From positions 1 to 35,580 of the forward strand of contig JANBPT010000451.1 in assembly GCA_027575765.1 (NCBI GenBank): 35,580 nt of DNA. Direction: 5' to 3'. Source of the stretch: Tieghemiomyces parasiticus (taxonomy: Eukaryota > Kickxellomycota > Dimargaritomycetes > Dimargaritales > Dimargaritaceae). Made by a program: the position numbers and the translations under genes. The notes beneath the pieces were generated by a model. The model ran no database searches and had not been told where the DNA came from. It saw only the letters and a program-made list of their open reading frames with translations. Positions 1-10,857 of this stretch are shown here, one piece after another. Position 1 is the stretch's first letter. Every line of letters begins with the position of its first letter.

Positions 1-776
1 TCTGTGGGTAGAAGGCTTAGTAGATTGGGAAGTGGGCAGTCAAGATCGTGGTGTGGGTGCGGGGTGTACACAGTCGACGCGGTTGTTTTATTTTGGTGCT
101 TGCTTGAACGGCCAGAACGCGGCTTGGCGCCTCATTTATAACACCCAACTCCTTGCGGAACCGCGGCCGGTCCGGGGCAATGCCAAGCAACGGCTTGTGG
201 GGTCCAAAGGCCGCAGAATATCGCTCCCGTCGGCTCTCTGGCCCTAGGCTTAGCCCTCTGTCCTTCAGGTCACCCGATGGTCATTACTTCTCACGCTTCT
301 AACGCCCTACAATTAAACACCAGCCTAGTGTATGTCACCGTCCTCATGGCATCACTTCCCCAGGCCTTCAAACTCCGCTGCATGTCACGCCCGTGGCTAC
401 GGTTCAAAATCCCGCGCCTTGACAAAGATGGATCTCCCCTTTCCCTTCGCCAGGAATAATGGAAATTTCGGTCGGAAGTTTCCAGCCTTGACCGTCTTGT
501 CGGCCCGATACACTCGACTATAGTCTATGGCGTTGATGGCCAGGATGCTCTTTATGAGTGACCTCATGAAGGGGACGAAGACGGCCATACCGGCCCTGGC
601 CGTGCGTCCCAGGTGGAGGTCAGCCAATGCTGGAATTCGGTAAAGAACAATTTCGACGATCTAACTGAAGGGGTCCTCCACCCTCTCAAAAACAAGATGC
701 GAGATGCATACTTCTCTTTAGAACCTCCAGGACATCGAGGGTGCTGCGGTCCGCCCTGACCAGGTCGAGCATAATC

Positions 777-793
777 GCAAGGCACTATCGTGG
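777..793 (+). repeat. 17-nt near-repeat, copy 1
   Basis: Reads GCAAGGCACTATCGTGG and matches 1617-1633 at 16 of 17 positions, the difference being C to T. No hairpin arms flank this copy. Confidence 0.35.
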
Positions 794-1613
794 TAGAGCT
801 TATGATATGGCGTGCCGGGATAAGCTACCGCTTTCGGTCCAGCGTTTTGTAATGACGAGCGTTTAAGTGGTTTCTTTTACCCTGACTGGTTTGCTTATTA
901 TGTGAATCAACGCTGCAATATGGTATATATGATTTGGTCAATTCATGAGGGACAATCATCCAAATCTTCGGTATGCTACTTTAATATTATGAATGTTTTT
1001 TAATATAGATAGGTCTAGAGTAATCGCCGGAAGTGACCTTTTTCACACCACAGCGTACCTATGACGACCTACGAACACATATCCTTATAGTGTCTTAGCT
1101 TGTCACTTTATCCTGTCATTAACACGCTACTCCATTAAGAGCCATGGTAGTGCCCTTAACGGAACCTTTTGTACCTTATCATTACCATATTGACAGATTT
1201 TCAACCCCACAGTAATTACTCACTCTCTTCTACGCTTTCAACAAGCCACGAACCGATGAGGACTTCATACCAGAAGCCCTCCCACCCTTTATAAGGCATT
1301 TTGTCGGTATCAATAACATCAACTTCACCAACTCGCATCTGGCGTGTTATTAATCTTGAGAGAAATTATTTAATACTACCACAGTCAGGAAACCTAGGTT
1401 TGGTAGTAGAGGCCCTGAGGGTTACTTTATTGAAATCGGTGCGTGTTTGTATAAAAATCAAGCTAAAATATTTGTAGTTGGGTTCGTTGGCTTATATAGC
1501 CGGGAAATGTATGGGAGGATGGGTCTTGGTCTTGGGTTCGGTGGTTAGTTAAGAAAGACTTCGTGTGTCATTTGGTTCGTCCAATCACTAGTGCTACGGA
1601 GGTCGTGGTCGTT

Positions 1614-1641
1614 CCTGCAAGGCATTATCGTGGCTTGCAGG
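1614..1641 (+). repeat. Hairpin containing near-repeat copy 2
   Basis: Perfect 8-bp inverted arms, CCTGCAAG and CTTGCAGG, flank a 12-nt loop GCATTATCGTGG. The loop plus the end of the left arm forms the second copy of the near-repeat seen at 777. Function unknown. Confidence 0.4.
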
Positions 1642-3108
1642 GTTTCTGCGGACATCGGCTTTTGGATGCCGACACTAGGAAATCATAATTTTATCGAGAG
1701 GTGACAGAAGGTATCTCTGTTGCAATGAGCAGGATTTCTTTTGGGCACTTACAGAAGAGGTATTTTGAGGTCGAGGAAAAATAGAGGGATATCAAGCACT
1801 TTTAGTAAAAGCATTAGGAGCATGTATAGGTAGGACCCCTCAGGAATATCGGTATAGTCGTGACCAGGCTAGTAACCCGCCTTTGTAATCGCGGGTGGAT
1901 TCTTTGTGTTGGCTTTTAGCCCTGTGGGTGGCTTAATGCGGAATGGTGAACTTTACATCTATATTTCTACAGATAAGTAGGCTATGGCGGGTTGATGGAA
2001 GTACTAGACGGGGGTAAGTGCAGTCGATCTTCACCTTGGATGGCAAGGGGGTAGGCTCTTATGTGGCGGACGGTTAGAGCAGTATGGAAGTCGACCAGGT
2101 CGGGTTTGGAGTAGAAAGGAAAAGTGGCCGAAGTCCATAGTCTCCGGTGGCTATGGTAGCCCCATAGGCTTCAATAATCACACTTGCCCAGAAGGGGCAC
2201 CCTCCTTCGACAGTCGGTTGAGTGTTTGTGAGGACATATTTCCACGCCATGGTACACCATCAGCGCCCGTCGCGACGCGGGGTTAGAAATGTTTGGCAAC
2301 CCACTGAACTTTTCCACCACTAATTGGCACTGATGGACGAAATCTCCCCTACCGCTGAGGTTGCCGGCGCTTTAGTGGCCCAGAGCCACGATTGATGAAT
2401 AAAAGGCACCAGCTCGGGAGGATTTTTTTTGGCTACTGGAGACTGGGCAACAGGTCGGGAGCGAGGTCCACTGGGGAAACTGTTCCTTTTGTCGCAACTC
2501 GGGCAATGCCCACCATGAGGTTTGCCGCGGCACTCCAATTCTTCCGGATTAAACCTGACTGTGAGTGCGTGGGAGGGTAAGTATGCGCGCGGACTTGGTG
2601 GTTCTGGCTATATTCCAGGCCAGGATAGCTCCATGACTGCACCTACGGAGTTGATCTACTGCCGGGGACTAGTGTACCAACCACGTGAATAATTAGTCGC
2701 CAGTGACTCCTACGTTTACTGGCATTACCATCCACGACATGCATTTCACACCGTCCAATGATTGTTCGCACCACCTGCAAGGCAGTCTTCCGAGGGACCC
2801 TGGCGACTGCCAAGTAGTACATCTTGGTGGCCAGTGACGCCATATTTCACACGAAATTCTCAAAGAAAAGACACTTTAAGAATGCTAATTTGTCTTTAGG
2901 GCAGTGGCGACGTAGTATGCGCACGGCAGATGAGATAACTTAACTGATTCTGGGCTGCTAGAATCTTGGGGGGGGGGAACACAACGGACCCCCATCCAGC
3001 ATAGATTATCCATACTCCTATATGTATACAGGGCGGGTTGGTTGTCTCTCAATGTGATGCGCCTCTCTGACCGGCTCGACTATCCGACCCAGCCACTTTC
3101 ACCTGCGT

Positions 3109-3115
3109 TATATAA
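3109..3115 (+). promoter_or_regulatory. TATA box, F-box-like gene
   Basis: TATATAA lies 197 nt upstream of the ATG at 3312 and is followed by a pyrimidine-leaning leader. The same motif stands upstream of other genes in the window. Confidence 0.45.
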
Positions 3116-3311
3116 CTGGCAGTAGTCTAATCTTTCGACATCTACATCGCTTCGGTGCTATTCTTTTCGAAACCCGCCCAATTACTTTATCTTGCCCTCT
3201 TGTCCCCATATTATCTGCTGGCGGTTGCAATATCTACACTAGTTTTTCAATAGGCTTGAGCTGCTCTCCTAAACTTAACCTTCTCCCTAAGGCCTACCAT
3301 AGGGTAGCGGT

Positions 3312-5002
3312 ATGTCCGCTCTTATCCCAGCTACCGGTTCTCTCGTTCAGGGAGACTGCGGGCCATTCGGTCTAGGGCGGTTACCGGGTGAAGTCCTGAA
3401 GCGGATTATTTCTCACTGCCGTCCTGAGGCCGCGGCCCAGCTCCTGGCCACTAGTCGCCAGTTGCGTGAGATAGTAGCGACTTTGCCAGAAGTGATGGAC
3501 CGCATCGTAAGTGCCACTTTGGAGCTAACGGTTTCTCGATTGCCCGTGTCTCGGGGATTCGATTTGGGCCCTGGCTACCCAGTCTACACCTGTATAGCAC
3601 TTTAGGGCTGACTCAACGCAACTATTTAGGCGCACAAGTCCATTCTGATAGCTCGTCACCCACCACCGTCACGTGTTACGTATTCCCATCGGCTTGCTTT
3701 ACATACCCTGGTTTACCATGTTCCTCCCTTCCAGGCGCTGGCTTATATACGCTGGTCCTGGGACAACCCTGAGAGGAGACTCAGTACGCCTGCTCCTTCG
3801 CCAGCGATCCAGATGGCCCTCCTGCCTTCGCACTATTCAGCGGGAGCCAGGCTCCGCGTTACATGTCACCGGCGCTTGGCCGAGCCTCTTGGGTTTGCAG
3901 GCACCGCACGGCGGATAGCCATGCTTCCTTTGCTCGTCAGTGACTTTTATGTCCAACTCGGGCAGGATTTAGAAAGTATGGGGATCTCTCCACTAGGCAA
4001 CATCTACGCCAGGTCCCTTAACCGGCTGCAACCCGGGACTGTTTCCGCTCTCCATACGTTTGGGGCGTTCCTACTCCCAATCGAGGCGTCACAAGACGGT
4101 TACCTAAAGATAGTGGGTGGCGGGGACCCTCTGGCCTATGGCGATCTGTTCCAGGTCAGTCCGTCTCTGGCCGAGCATGTCTCCACTCCGCCCGCGGTCA
4201 CCTTCACCAGATCCATACCTGGGTGCGTCGCTTAGCGATTACCTCCCAACGTCGTCGGCGGGAACTGCGGCTAGCTGACAATCCGATTGCTTATCTTGCT
4301 GCCCGGCGAGAAATTATTGACCTCGTTAAGGTCGTTCAGGGGACGGAAGGCTGGCTGGAAGCCAAGGCTGAGCTACAGCGCCTCATCCCGGTGGAAGCCC
4401 AGGTGTTGGCCTACAACGTGTGGGAATGGGCGCAGGCATATCGGGAGGCCAATACAGGTGGGGCCGATTTCCGCCGGAAAGCCGAGGCTCGCCTGGAGGC
4501 GTGGCTTTGTCTTCAACAGCCTCAAAAGCCCGAGCGGATCCTCATGCGATTCTTGTGCGAATCTCCGGCCAGGCTAAGGAAGGCGGCCGTCGTCATTCTG
4601 GCGGCCCAAGGAAGTCTGGAGGACCTGGTGATATTTGGGCATTATGAGCACGGGACGCAGCAGGAGCCGCGGTCCCCGAGGGTTGGTCTGTGCATGTTAA
4701 GGTGGCATTATTCTGACCTGATTGTCGCGGTCGCCTCGCTTGTCAACCGACCTGTTATCGCGGCTGCGTACATGGAGGATGTTTTCCCTCTCATGAATAT
4801 ACTCTTACAGCAGGCATTTCAGCGAGAGGGGCTTGCGGCTGCCCTGGTGACGCTCGACCAGGCCACCAACCTCTACGCGGGTTCGATCGACGAAATGTTA
4901 TCCCCGGCGCTTCCGCCTGGCGGTGAACTTGATATCTCTATCGATCTGGTTAGCCTTCTGCGGGCCGATGGACTGACGTGCTTTGATAAGTCCCAAGGCT
5001 AA
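3312..5002 (+). CDS. F-box-like protein, three exons
   Basis: Predicted 468-residue protein. Exons are 3312-3506, 3735-4154 and 4211-5002. The introns, 228 and 56 nt, start GTAAGT and GTCAGT and end in CAG, and all junctions are phase 0, so one frame runs throughout. Residues about 20-60 look like an F-box: an L-P-x-E-V-L core (L24, P25, E27, V28, L29), an I-I-S-H-C stretch, then alternating leucines and L-R at 51-52. F-box proteins normally recruit substrates to an SCF ubiquitin ligase through Skp1. The remainder, about 400 residues, is helix-rich with many leucines and alanines, but no WD40, LRR or kelch repeat is visible, so the substrate is unknown. A TATATAA box precedes the gene. The family call rests on the N-terminal motif only; the exon structure is more secure than the function. 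Confidence 0.62.
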
Positions 5003-6133
5003 TTTACTCTTGTGCACTATGACCTATAGCCATTAACGGCATGTCTGGTTATTCAAAGGGCTGGGGTGGTCAGCGTCGCCCCACCAGCTGGTTAGTTCTA
5101 TCTATGGAACGGCAGCCGTGAACAGCCTTTCTGGATCGGCTTGGCCATCCCTCAGGTCATTCCCAGGACAAGATTAGACGTGCCGACAGGCCAGGCAAAA
5201 CCCACCACGGCTCTGGGCGCTTGGAATGTTGGGGGGTGACGGCATAGCACTGGTATACGTAATCGGGGTTGGCGTGCCTGGATGGGATGGTTCTCATATA
5301 TCCTGGAAATCAACAACCACCGCCCTCGTGCAGAGGCGACGTACGCGGGTAAGTGCTGGAGTTCGCCGGGTCTCTCTCTCTCTCTGGAGGAGCTGCGTGG
5401 ATATGCCACGACCGTTTAGATGGCTGGTATTCCTCTGGGTGAGGTGGCCACAGCCCTCCCCTCTTTCTCACTGCTGGTCTCAACACAGTCCCCGCGTAAG
5501 GTGTGACGACACGTTCCCACCCCACGTACAGTCCCAGAGGTGGCCCGTGCCGGGTTGTGCGAGGGTGCCGGCTTGGCCAGCAACGTAATCCGCGTCGTCA
5601 GCCTCTGGATTTCTTCGCTGCTGTACAAGCGCGCTGACGCCTCAAGGTGGTGTCGCCCAAGTGAGGAGCAGGAGACCCCAAGCACAAACGCAGGTTCATT
5701 AATGGAGCTAATCCCGAGCTGCATCGACCCCAGACACGTGCTGGCCCTTCTCCCGAAATCGCATACAGCGCTCAATCGAAGGCTGCGGCGTAGTTCCCAT
5801 GTATAGTGGCCGGGTCGCTGCAGGCCAACTCTGCCTCCGTTCAGCAATGGGAACCGGTCGGAGTCTGGGAGAGGGACGGTGGCGCGGAAGGGTTTAGCCT
5901 GTTGTAAGTTCAACATGTGTCACTGGACGTTGCGGGGGCCGGCGGAAGGGTCATGGGGCGGGTTGGCGCATCCTCGCTGTATGCCGCCTGGCCACCCGCC
6001 CTTCTTCCTCCGGCTGGACAGTAATGGCGAGGTGGGTTCGCAGCTCGCTGCCTGGCCCCCACGGCATTTCAGCATATACACCCGTACCAGGCCCGTGTAT
6101 GCAACATGGTCGTATTGCCATCCCTGCGGAGCG
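5003..6133. other. Intergenic DNA with no convincing gene
   Basis: Several overlapping frames of 70-166 codons are open on both strands, but none shows a recognisable domain or a coherent exon chain. A (TC)n run lies near 5370-5386. A 34-codon plus-strand stretch at 5702-5806 has a faint F-box-like leucine pattern and could be decayed sequence, but this is weak. Confidence 0.4.
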
Positions 6134-6140
6134 TATATAA
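6134..6140 (+). promoter_or_regulatory. TATA box, probable STE23 promoter
   Basis: TATATAA followed by AG. It lies 827 nt upstream of the STE23 ATG at the point where the plus strand becomes strongly pyrimidine-rich, which suggests transcription starts just downstream. Confidence 0.4.
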
Positions 6141-6966
6141 AGTTCCGCCTCTATTTCTCCGACGGTTTAGCCCCCGCTTGAGCTTGCAAACGAATTCGTC
6201 CTCTTATACGGCCAGTACAACCACCACTGGTCGGCTTACCTCGCCTTTAATACCAACACCCACCGCCCTGTCGTCATCGGTCACCTGCGTTCAGGCACCA
6301 CCGGGTTTAGACTGTTCCCGCCTCCAAACCGCCTCCTTTATCTGTTGCTCCTTAGCCGACCCACTTGCCTTGTTTGCCTCGTTCGTCCCCGGACATTTGC
6401 ACCCTCGGTGTACCTTCCTCCTACTTGGTCGTTCAGCGACGGGTGTGCGAGCACTCCCACCCTTTCCTTCCATATTCTGGTTGCCATATCCATCTTGGAC
6501 TTCCCCCGTCTACCTTTCCTAGCGACTTGATTCGACCATCCTCCCTTGCGGCTGTCCGCAGTTACCGACCGACTGTATCTCAAAACCTACAGCCATCCGC
6601 ATACTTGGCCTACCAGCATCTCCCCTATTTAATCAGCCTGGGTTCCGCACACCCTCGGCCACTACTTATTTTCCGTGTTCCCCTCTTCTCTCTTCGTTTG
6701 TAATCAGCTTCACAAGACGATTGCAAACCCTCTTCACTTCTCGGATCGGCAGCTCACCTGCCCTACGCACTATTCTGCCCACATTCGAACTCACCAGGTC
6801 CTTTGTGTCTTGATTCCCTTGCCCACACGCATTCCCTTACGGCCTCCCGGTTCCCCAAGGCTTTGCCATCCACAACATAACTGAGCCCCTGCATCCGGTC
6901 ATATCGTCCTCGCGTGCGCGCGCTCTCTCTCTCTCTTTTCCCCACCTAAACCCAATCGCTATCGCC
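6141..6966 (+). promoter_or_regulatory. Pyrimidine-rich leader of STE23
   Basis: About 800 nt with a marked C+T excess on the coding strand, ending in a (CT)n run near 6926-6937 just before the ATG. It contains upstream ATGs and short open frames but no recognisable protein. It is best read as a long 5' untranslated leader, possibly with an unidentified leader intron. Confidence 0.45.
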
Positions 6967-9900
6967 ATGACCGCTCCCACCGCTCCGCCTCCCGGGTTCA
7001 AGCTGGAACACCTGACTGCTGACCCAGCTCTGTCGTACTACGTGTACCAGACCCCGCTGGAGCAGAGCTTCTCCGACGACCGCGAGTACCGTCTCATCCG
7101 CTTACCCAACCAGTTAGAGGCCCTCATCATTCGGGCCAAGCCCGACGAGGCCATCAAATCCAGCGCCGCCCTTACAGTTCAGGTGGGCGACTTTGCCGAC
7201 CCCAAGGACCTGCCCGGTCTGGCGCATTTTTGCGAGCACCTGCTTTTCATGGGTACCGAGAAGTACCCCAAGGAGAACGAATACAGCGAGTACCTGAGCA
7301 ACAACGGCGGCAATTCCAACGCCTATACCGACATGAACCACACCAACTACCACTTCACTGTCAACTCAGAGTACTTTGAAGGTGCCTTAGACCGGTTCGC
7401 CCAGTTCTTTCTGGCCCCGCTCTTCAACCAAGACTGCACCGACCGCGAACTCAAGGCGGTGGACTCGGAACACAAAAAGAATCTGCAGAGAGACGTATGG
7501 CGCCAAAACCAACTACTGCGCAGTCTGACTGACCCTGACCACCCCATGTGCAACTTCGGAACGGGCGATATCAAGACCCTTAAGGAGATCCCCGAGCGTA
7601 AGGGCATCGACGTCCGGGCCGAGCTGCTCAAGTTCCACCAGACCTACTACTCCGCCAACCTAATGCGCCTGGCCGTTTTTGGGCGTGACAGTCTGGATCA
7701 ACTCACCGAATGGGTAGTCACCAAGTTTTCCGGCGTGGTCAATAAGGACCGGCCCTGCCCCCACTACGACACCCTGCCATGGAAGCCCGAGCACCTCCAG
7801 CGTGTCGTTCGCAGCGAGGCCGCCCAGACCTCCCGTTCCCTCACTCTCACCTTCCCAATCAAGGATTTCAAGCCGCAGTACTATTGCAACCCCGGCTACT
7901 TCGCGGCCTGCCTGGTGGGCCACGAGGGCCACGGGTCGCTTATGTTGTACCTTAAGCAGCGCGGATGGATCACCAACCTTAGCGCTGGCTGCAGCTATTC
8001 AGATGTGTTTGGTTTCGATTTCTTTAACATTGACGTTCAGCTGTCCCCGGAGGGTTTGCGCCATACCGAGGAGATCGTGGCAGCCACCTTCGAGTACCTC
8101 CGTCTCCTGCACGACAACCCCATCCCGGAAGACTTCTTTGAACGCATGCGGCACATGAGCCAGATTGAGTTCCGCTACAGTTCCAAGCCGGACGGCGACA
8201 AGTACGTCACCCACCTGAGCTCCGAGATGCGCTTTCCTTGGCTCCTCCCGGAGCACCTCCTCTCCGGTACCAACTTGCTACGCGAGTACCGCCCCGACGA
8301 GATCCGGGACCTCCTCAGCTACCTGAACCCGGACAATTTCTTTGTGTTTATTCTGGCTAAAGGGCTCAACCTGGTCAATCCGCAGGTCGAGGAACACTAC
8401 GGGGTTCACTACACCGTGGAGCCCGTGTCGGCCAAACTTCTAGCCCGCCTCAAGGCCATTGACCGGCCCAACCCGGCATTCCATCTCCCACTGCCCAACG
8501 ACTTCATTCCCCAGAATCTGGCCGTGGACAAGCTCAACCCGGACGGCCCCAAGCAGATCGGAGCCCACCTTCTTCGCGCCGATGGCCGCTCCCGGCTCTG
8601 GCACAAGAAGGACGACCGGTTTGGTTTACCGCGCGGCTCAATCAACGTGGTAATCCACAGTCCACTGGCCAACGTGTCCCCTTACCATGCCGTACGCCTG
8701 GACCTCCTGCTCACACTCTGGTTCGACGCTATGAACGAGGAATTGTACAGCGCCGGCGAGGCCGGCATTGGGGTGGGTGGCAACACCACGCCCGACGGGA
8801 TCTCACTGCGCATTGCCGGGTTCAACGACAAGTTGCCGTACACCCTGGAGTATGTCCTAACCCAGCTGCGCGACTTTACGGTGGCCTCCGACCGGTTTGA
8901 GCTCATGAAGGAGAACCTTGTACGCCGGTACGAGCAGTTTGAATTCTCGTCGGCCCTCAGCCACGCGTCCGGTCACATGGATTATCTGACTCTTGTCAAT
9001 CTGTGGCGTCCCGAGGAGCGTCTGGCGGCCACCCGCGTCATCACGATTGAGGACCTGACTGTATTCCACCGCGAATTCCTCCGTCGTCTGTGCCCGGAGA
9101 TCCTGGTGTTTGGCAACTTTACCGAGGAGCAGGCCCTGGCCGTCAACACCATGACCCATGCGGTGCTGCGTGCGCCTGGGGACCCCTTCACCGAGACCGA
9201 GGGGGCCACCTCGCGATCGATCATTTTGCCGCATGGCGCCCGCCTCATCCGCCAGGACACGCACCCCAACCCCAAGGAGCAGAACGCGGGTATCATTCTG
9301 GCCTGCCAAATTGGCATGGAACAGAACTTCGAGCTCCGTGCCCACCTCAAGCTGGCGTCGGACATGATCTTCGAGCCCTTCTTTGACCAGCTGCGGACCA
9401 AAGAGGCCTTGGGCTACATTGTTCGGTCCGACGTCCGGACCATCTGCTCGGGGCTCATGTTTTTAGATTTTGTGATCCAGAGTGAGCAGAGCCCCGTCTA
9501 TCTCGAGGCCCGCATCCTGACCTTCCTGCACAACTATGTGCGGCAGGTCGAGGCTATGCCCGCCGAGAAGTTTGAGAAGCACCGTGATGCGCTTATTAAG
9601 GAGATGAGCGAGCCCCCACGCTCGATCGGCCAAGAGGCCGGCCAGATATTTGCTCGGATCCGGGACAGCACATGGGAGTTTGATCTACGTGCCCGCGATT
9701 CCGCTAACCTCCAGCGGCTGACCCAGGCCTCCCTAGTGGCTTTCCTCCGCAAGTTCCTCGACCCGGCCTCCCAGCATTTCACCAAGCTGTCGACCCATGT
9801 GTTCCCGGCTAAGCACACGATGCTCCCTACGAGCAACCCCGAGTACTACCACCAGACGGCGGAGACGGATGGCACTGCGAATGGAACTACCCAACCCGGA

Positions 9901-10578
9901 AGTGGCACCGTCGCCCGCACCACTACCTCCCCCGGCTGCTGCCCTTACACCCTGTCGTTCCTGGGCTTCCACGCCTACCTGGTGCACCACCACACCCGCG
10001 TTCCGCCCCAGGACCTCATCGCTGCCCTGCGCGCCACGCCCGTCCGTGACGGCGAGGATGTGGATGCCATGAAGGCCCTCGTGGAGCCGCTGGTCAACAA
10101 GTACTATGAGGTCCCTGCCCCGCTGGAAGACAAGCCAAAGAACCCTACTGAGACGGATGGTGCCACGACAGCGATGGACACTGACCAGCCGGACGGGGCC
10201 TCTGGCTCCGAATCAGACGGTGAAGACGAGACGGCCGCCAAACCCGCTGCCAAGAAGGTTCCCACGGGGCGCGCCGAGGGTATCGCCAAGGTCCTGGCCG
10301 ATATGGTCTCCGAAAAGGTTATCGGGTCGTTCTTTGATCCGCAGGGTATTCTCACCACCTCACCGCTGATTCCCCCGCCGGCCCACGATGTACCGACCGA
10401 CGGGGCTGATGCCCGAGCATCCGCCATCTACGAGACTTTCTCGCGCCTGCCGTACGAGCCTTACGTGGTACCCATGGCCGATAACAATGCCCTTATTCTG
10501 GACCCCCAGCAGTTCAAGAGCTGCCTCAATCTCACATCGTCGGTCCTGCCATACCTCAACTTCAAGCCTAAGTACTAG
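6967..10578 (+). CDS. STE23: Insulin-degrading-enzyme-type metalloprotease (Ste23)
   Basis: Intronless, 1203 residues. M16A zinc metallopeptidase: a large clamshell enzyme that degrades small peptides; in yeast Ste23 and Axl1 also process the a-factor precursor. The inverted zinc motif HFCEH gives H87, E90 and H91, and the third ligand E168 lies in the A-V-D-S-E-H element at the family spacing of 77 residues. G-G-N-S-N-A-Y-T just after the zinc site is also conserved. The rest spans the four homologous M16 domains, and the final 30 residues match the normal IDE C-terminus. The protein is about 180 residues longer than usual, mainly through a Ser/Thr-rich linker near 965-995 and an acidic segment at about 1061-1088 followed by a lysine cluster (K1092-K1097). 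No mitochondrial presequence or signal peptide is seen. The ATG is in a good context (CGCCATGA). Confidence 0.96.
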   Translation: MTAPTAPPPGFKLEHLTADPALSYYVYQTPLEQSFSDDREYRLIRLPNQLEALIIRAKPDEAIKSSAALTVQVGDFADPKDLPGLAHFCEHLLFMGTEKYPKENEYSEYLSNNGGNSNAYTDMNHTNYHFTVNSEYFEGALDRFAQFFLAPLFNQDCTDRELKAVDSEHKKNLQRDVWRQNQLLRSLTDPDHPMCNFGTGDIKTLKEIPERKGIDVRAELLKFHQTYYSANLMRLAVFGRDSLDQLTEWVVTKFSGVVNKDRPCPHYDTLPWKPEHLQRVVRSEAAQTSRSLTLTFPIKDFKPQYYCNPGYFAACLVGHEGHGSLMLYLKQRGWITNLSAGCSYSDVFGFDFFNIDVQLSPEGLRHTEEIVAATFEYLRLLHDNPIPEDFFERMRHMSQIEFRYSSKPDGDKYVTHLSSEMRFPWLLPEHLLSGTNLLREYRPDEIRDLLSYLNPDNFFVFILAKGLNLVNPQVEEHYGVHYTVEPVSAKLLARLKAIDRPNPAFHLPLPNDFIPQNLAVDKLNPDGPKQIGAHLLRADGRSRLWHKKDDRFGLPRGSINVVIHSPLANVSPYHAVRLDLLLTLWFDAMNEELYSAGEAGIGVGGNTTPDGISLRIAGFNDKLPYTLEYVLTQLRDFTVASDRFELMKENLVRRYEQFEFSSALSHASGHMDYLTLVNLWRPEERLAATRVITIEDLTVFHREFLRRLCPEILVFGNFTEEQALAVNTMTHAVLRAPGDPFTETEGATSRSIILPHGARLIRQDTHPNPKEQNAGIILACQIGMEQNFELRAHLKLASDMIFEPFFDQLRTKEALGYIVRSDVRTICSGLMFLDFVIQSEQSPVYLEARILTFLHNYVRQVEAMPAEKFEKHRDALIKEMSEPPRSIGQEAGQIFARIRDSTWEFDLRARDSANLQRLTQASLVAFLRKFLDPASQHFTKLSTHVFPAKHTMLPTSNPEYYHQTAETDGTANGTTQPGSGTVARTTTSPGCCPYTLSFLGFHAYLVHHHTRVPPQDLIAALRATPVRDGEDVDAMKALVEPLVNKYYEVPAPLEDKPKNPTETDGATTAMDTDQPDGASGSESDGEDETAAKPAAKKVPTGRAEGIAKVLADMVSEKVIGSFFDPQGILTTSPLIPPPAHDVPTDGADARASAIYETFSRLPYEPYVVPMADNNALILDPQQFKSCLNLTSSVLPYLNFKPKY

Positions 10579-10845
10579 AATGTGGTTAGTATAAGTCGAA
10601 CATGCTCCCCCCCTTTTTTTCCCTCGCTGATATGCGTGTGGCTCGGGTATCCTAATGTACGTATGTGTTTTTATTTTCATTTCCTTTCATATACCCATTT
10701 CAAATTTCGCCTCGCCTGCACCGGAAAATACACCTTAAAACAAGCTCACTCGGACGACAACTATAATTTCATTTAGTTTCCTCCCTTTAGATTACCCTCT
10801 CTTATTCACATTCGGTCATCACGGGGCTGTGCTGAAGGCCTCATC

Positions 10846-10857
10846 GGGGGGGGGGGG
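10846..10857 (+). repeat. Poly-G run (12 nt)
   Basis: Twelve consecutive G. Simple homopolymer; its length may vary between isolates or be uncertain in assembly. Confidence 0.8.

Larger units (their letters stand above)
1..3108. other. Gene-free region, no recognised coding sequence
   Basis: About 3.1 kb in which every reading frame is short and none reads like a known protein. The base composition is visibly more AT-rich and less codon-structured than in the genes downstream. It holds a small hairpin near 1614-1641 whose loop is nearly repeated at 777-793, and a run of nine G near 2970. An old, decayed transposable element is possible, but no terminal repeats or transposase motifs were seen. 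Confidence 0.5.

Noticed and set aside
1..3300. Possible CRISPR array, origin or prophage-type features
   Set aside because: No regularly spaced repeats, and the window is plainly eukaryotic with spliceosomal introns.
5416..5916. 166-codon minus-strand frame
   Set aside because: No domain, no promoter elements and no supporting exon chain; the opposite strand is also open over parts of it.
8857..9345. 162-codon antisense frame in STE23
   Set aside because: Lies wholly inside the conserved protease and shows no features of its own.
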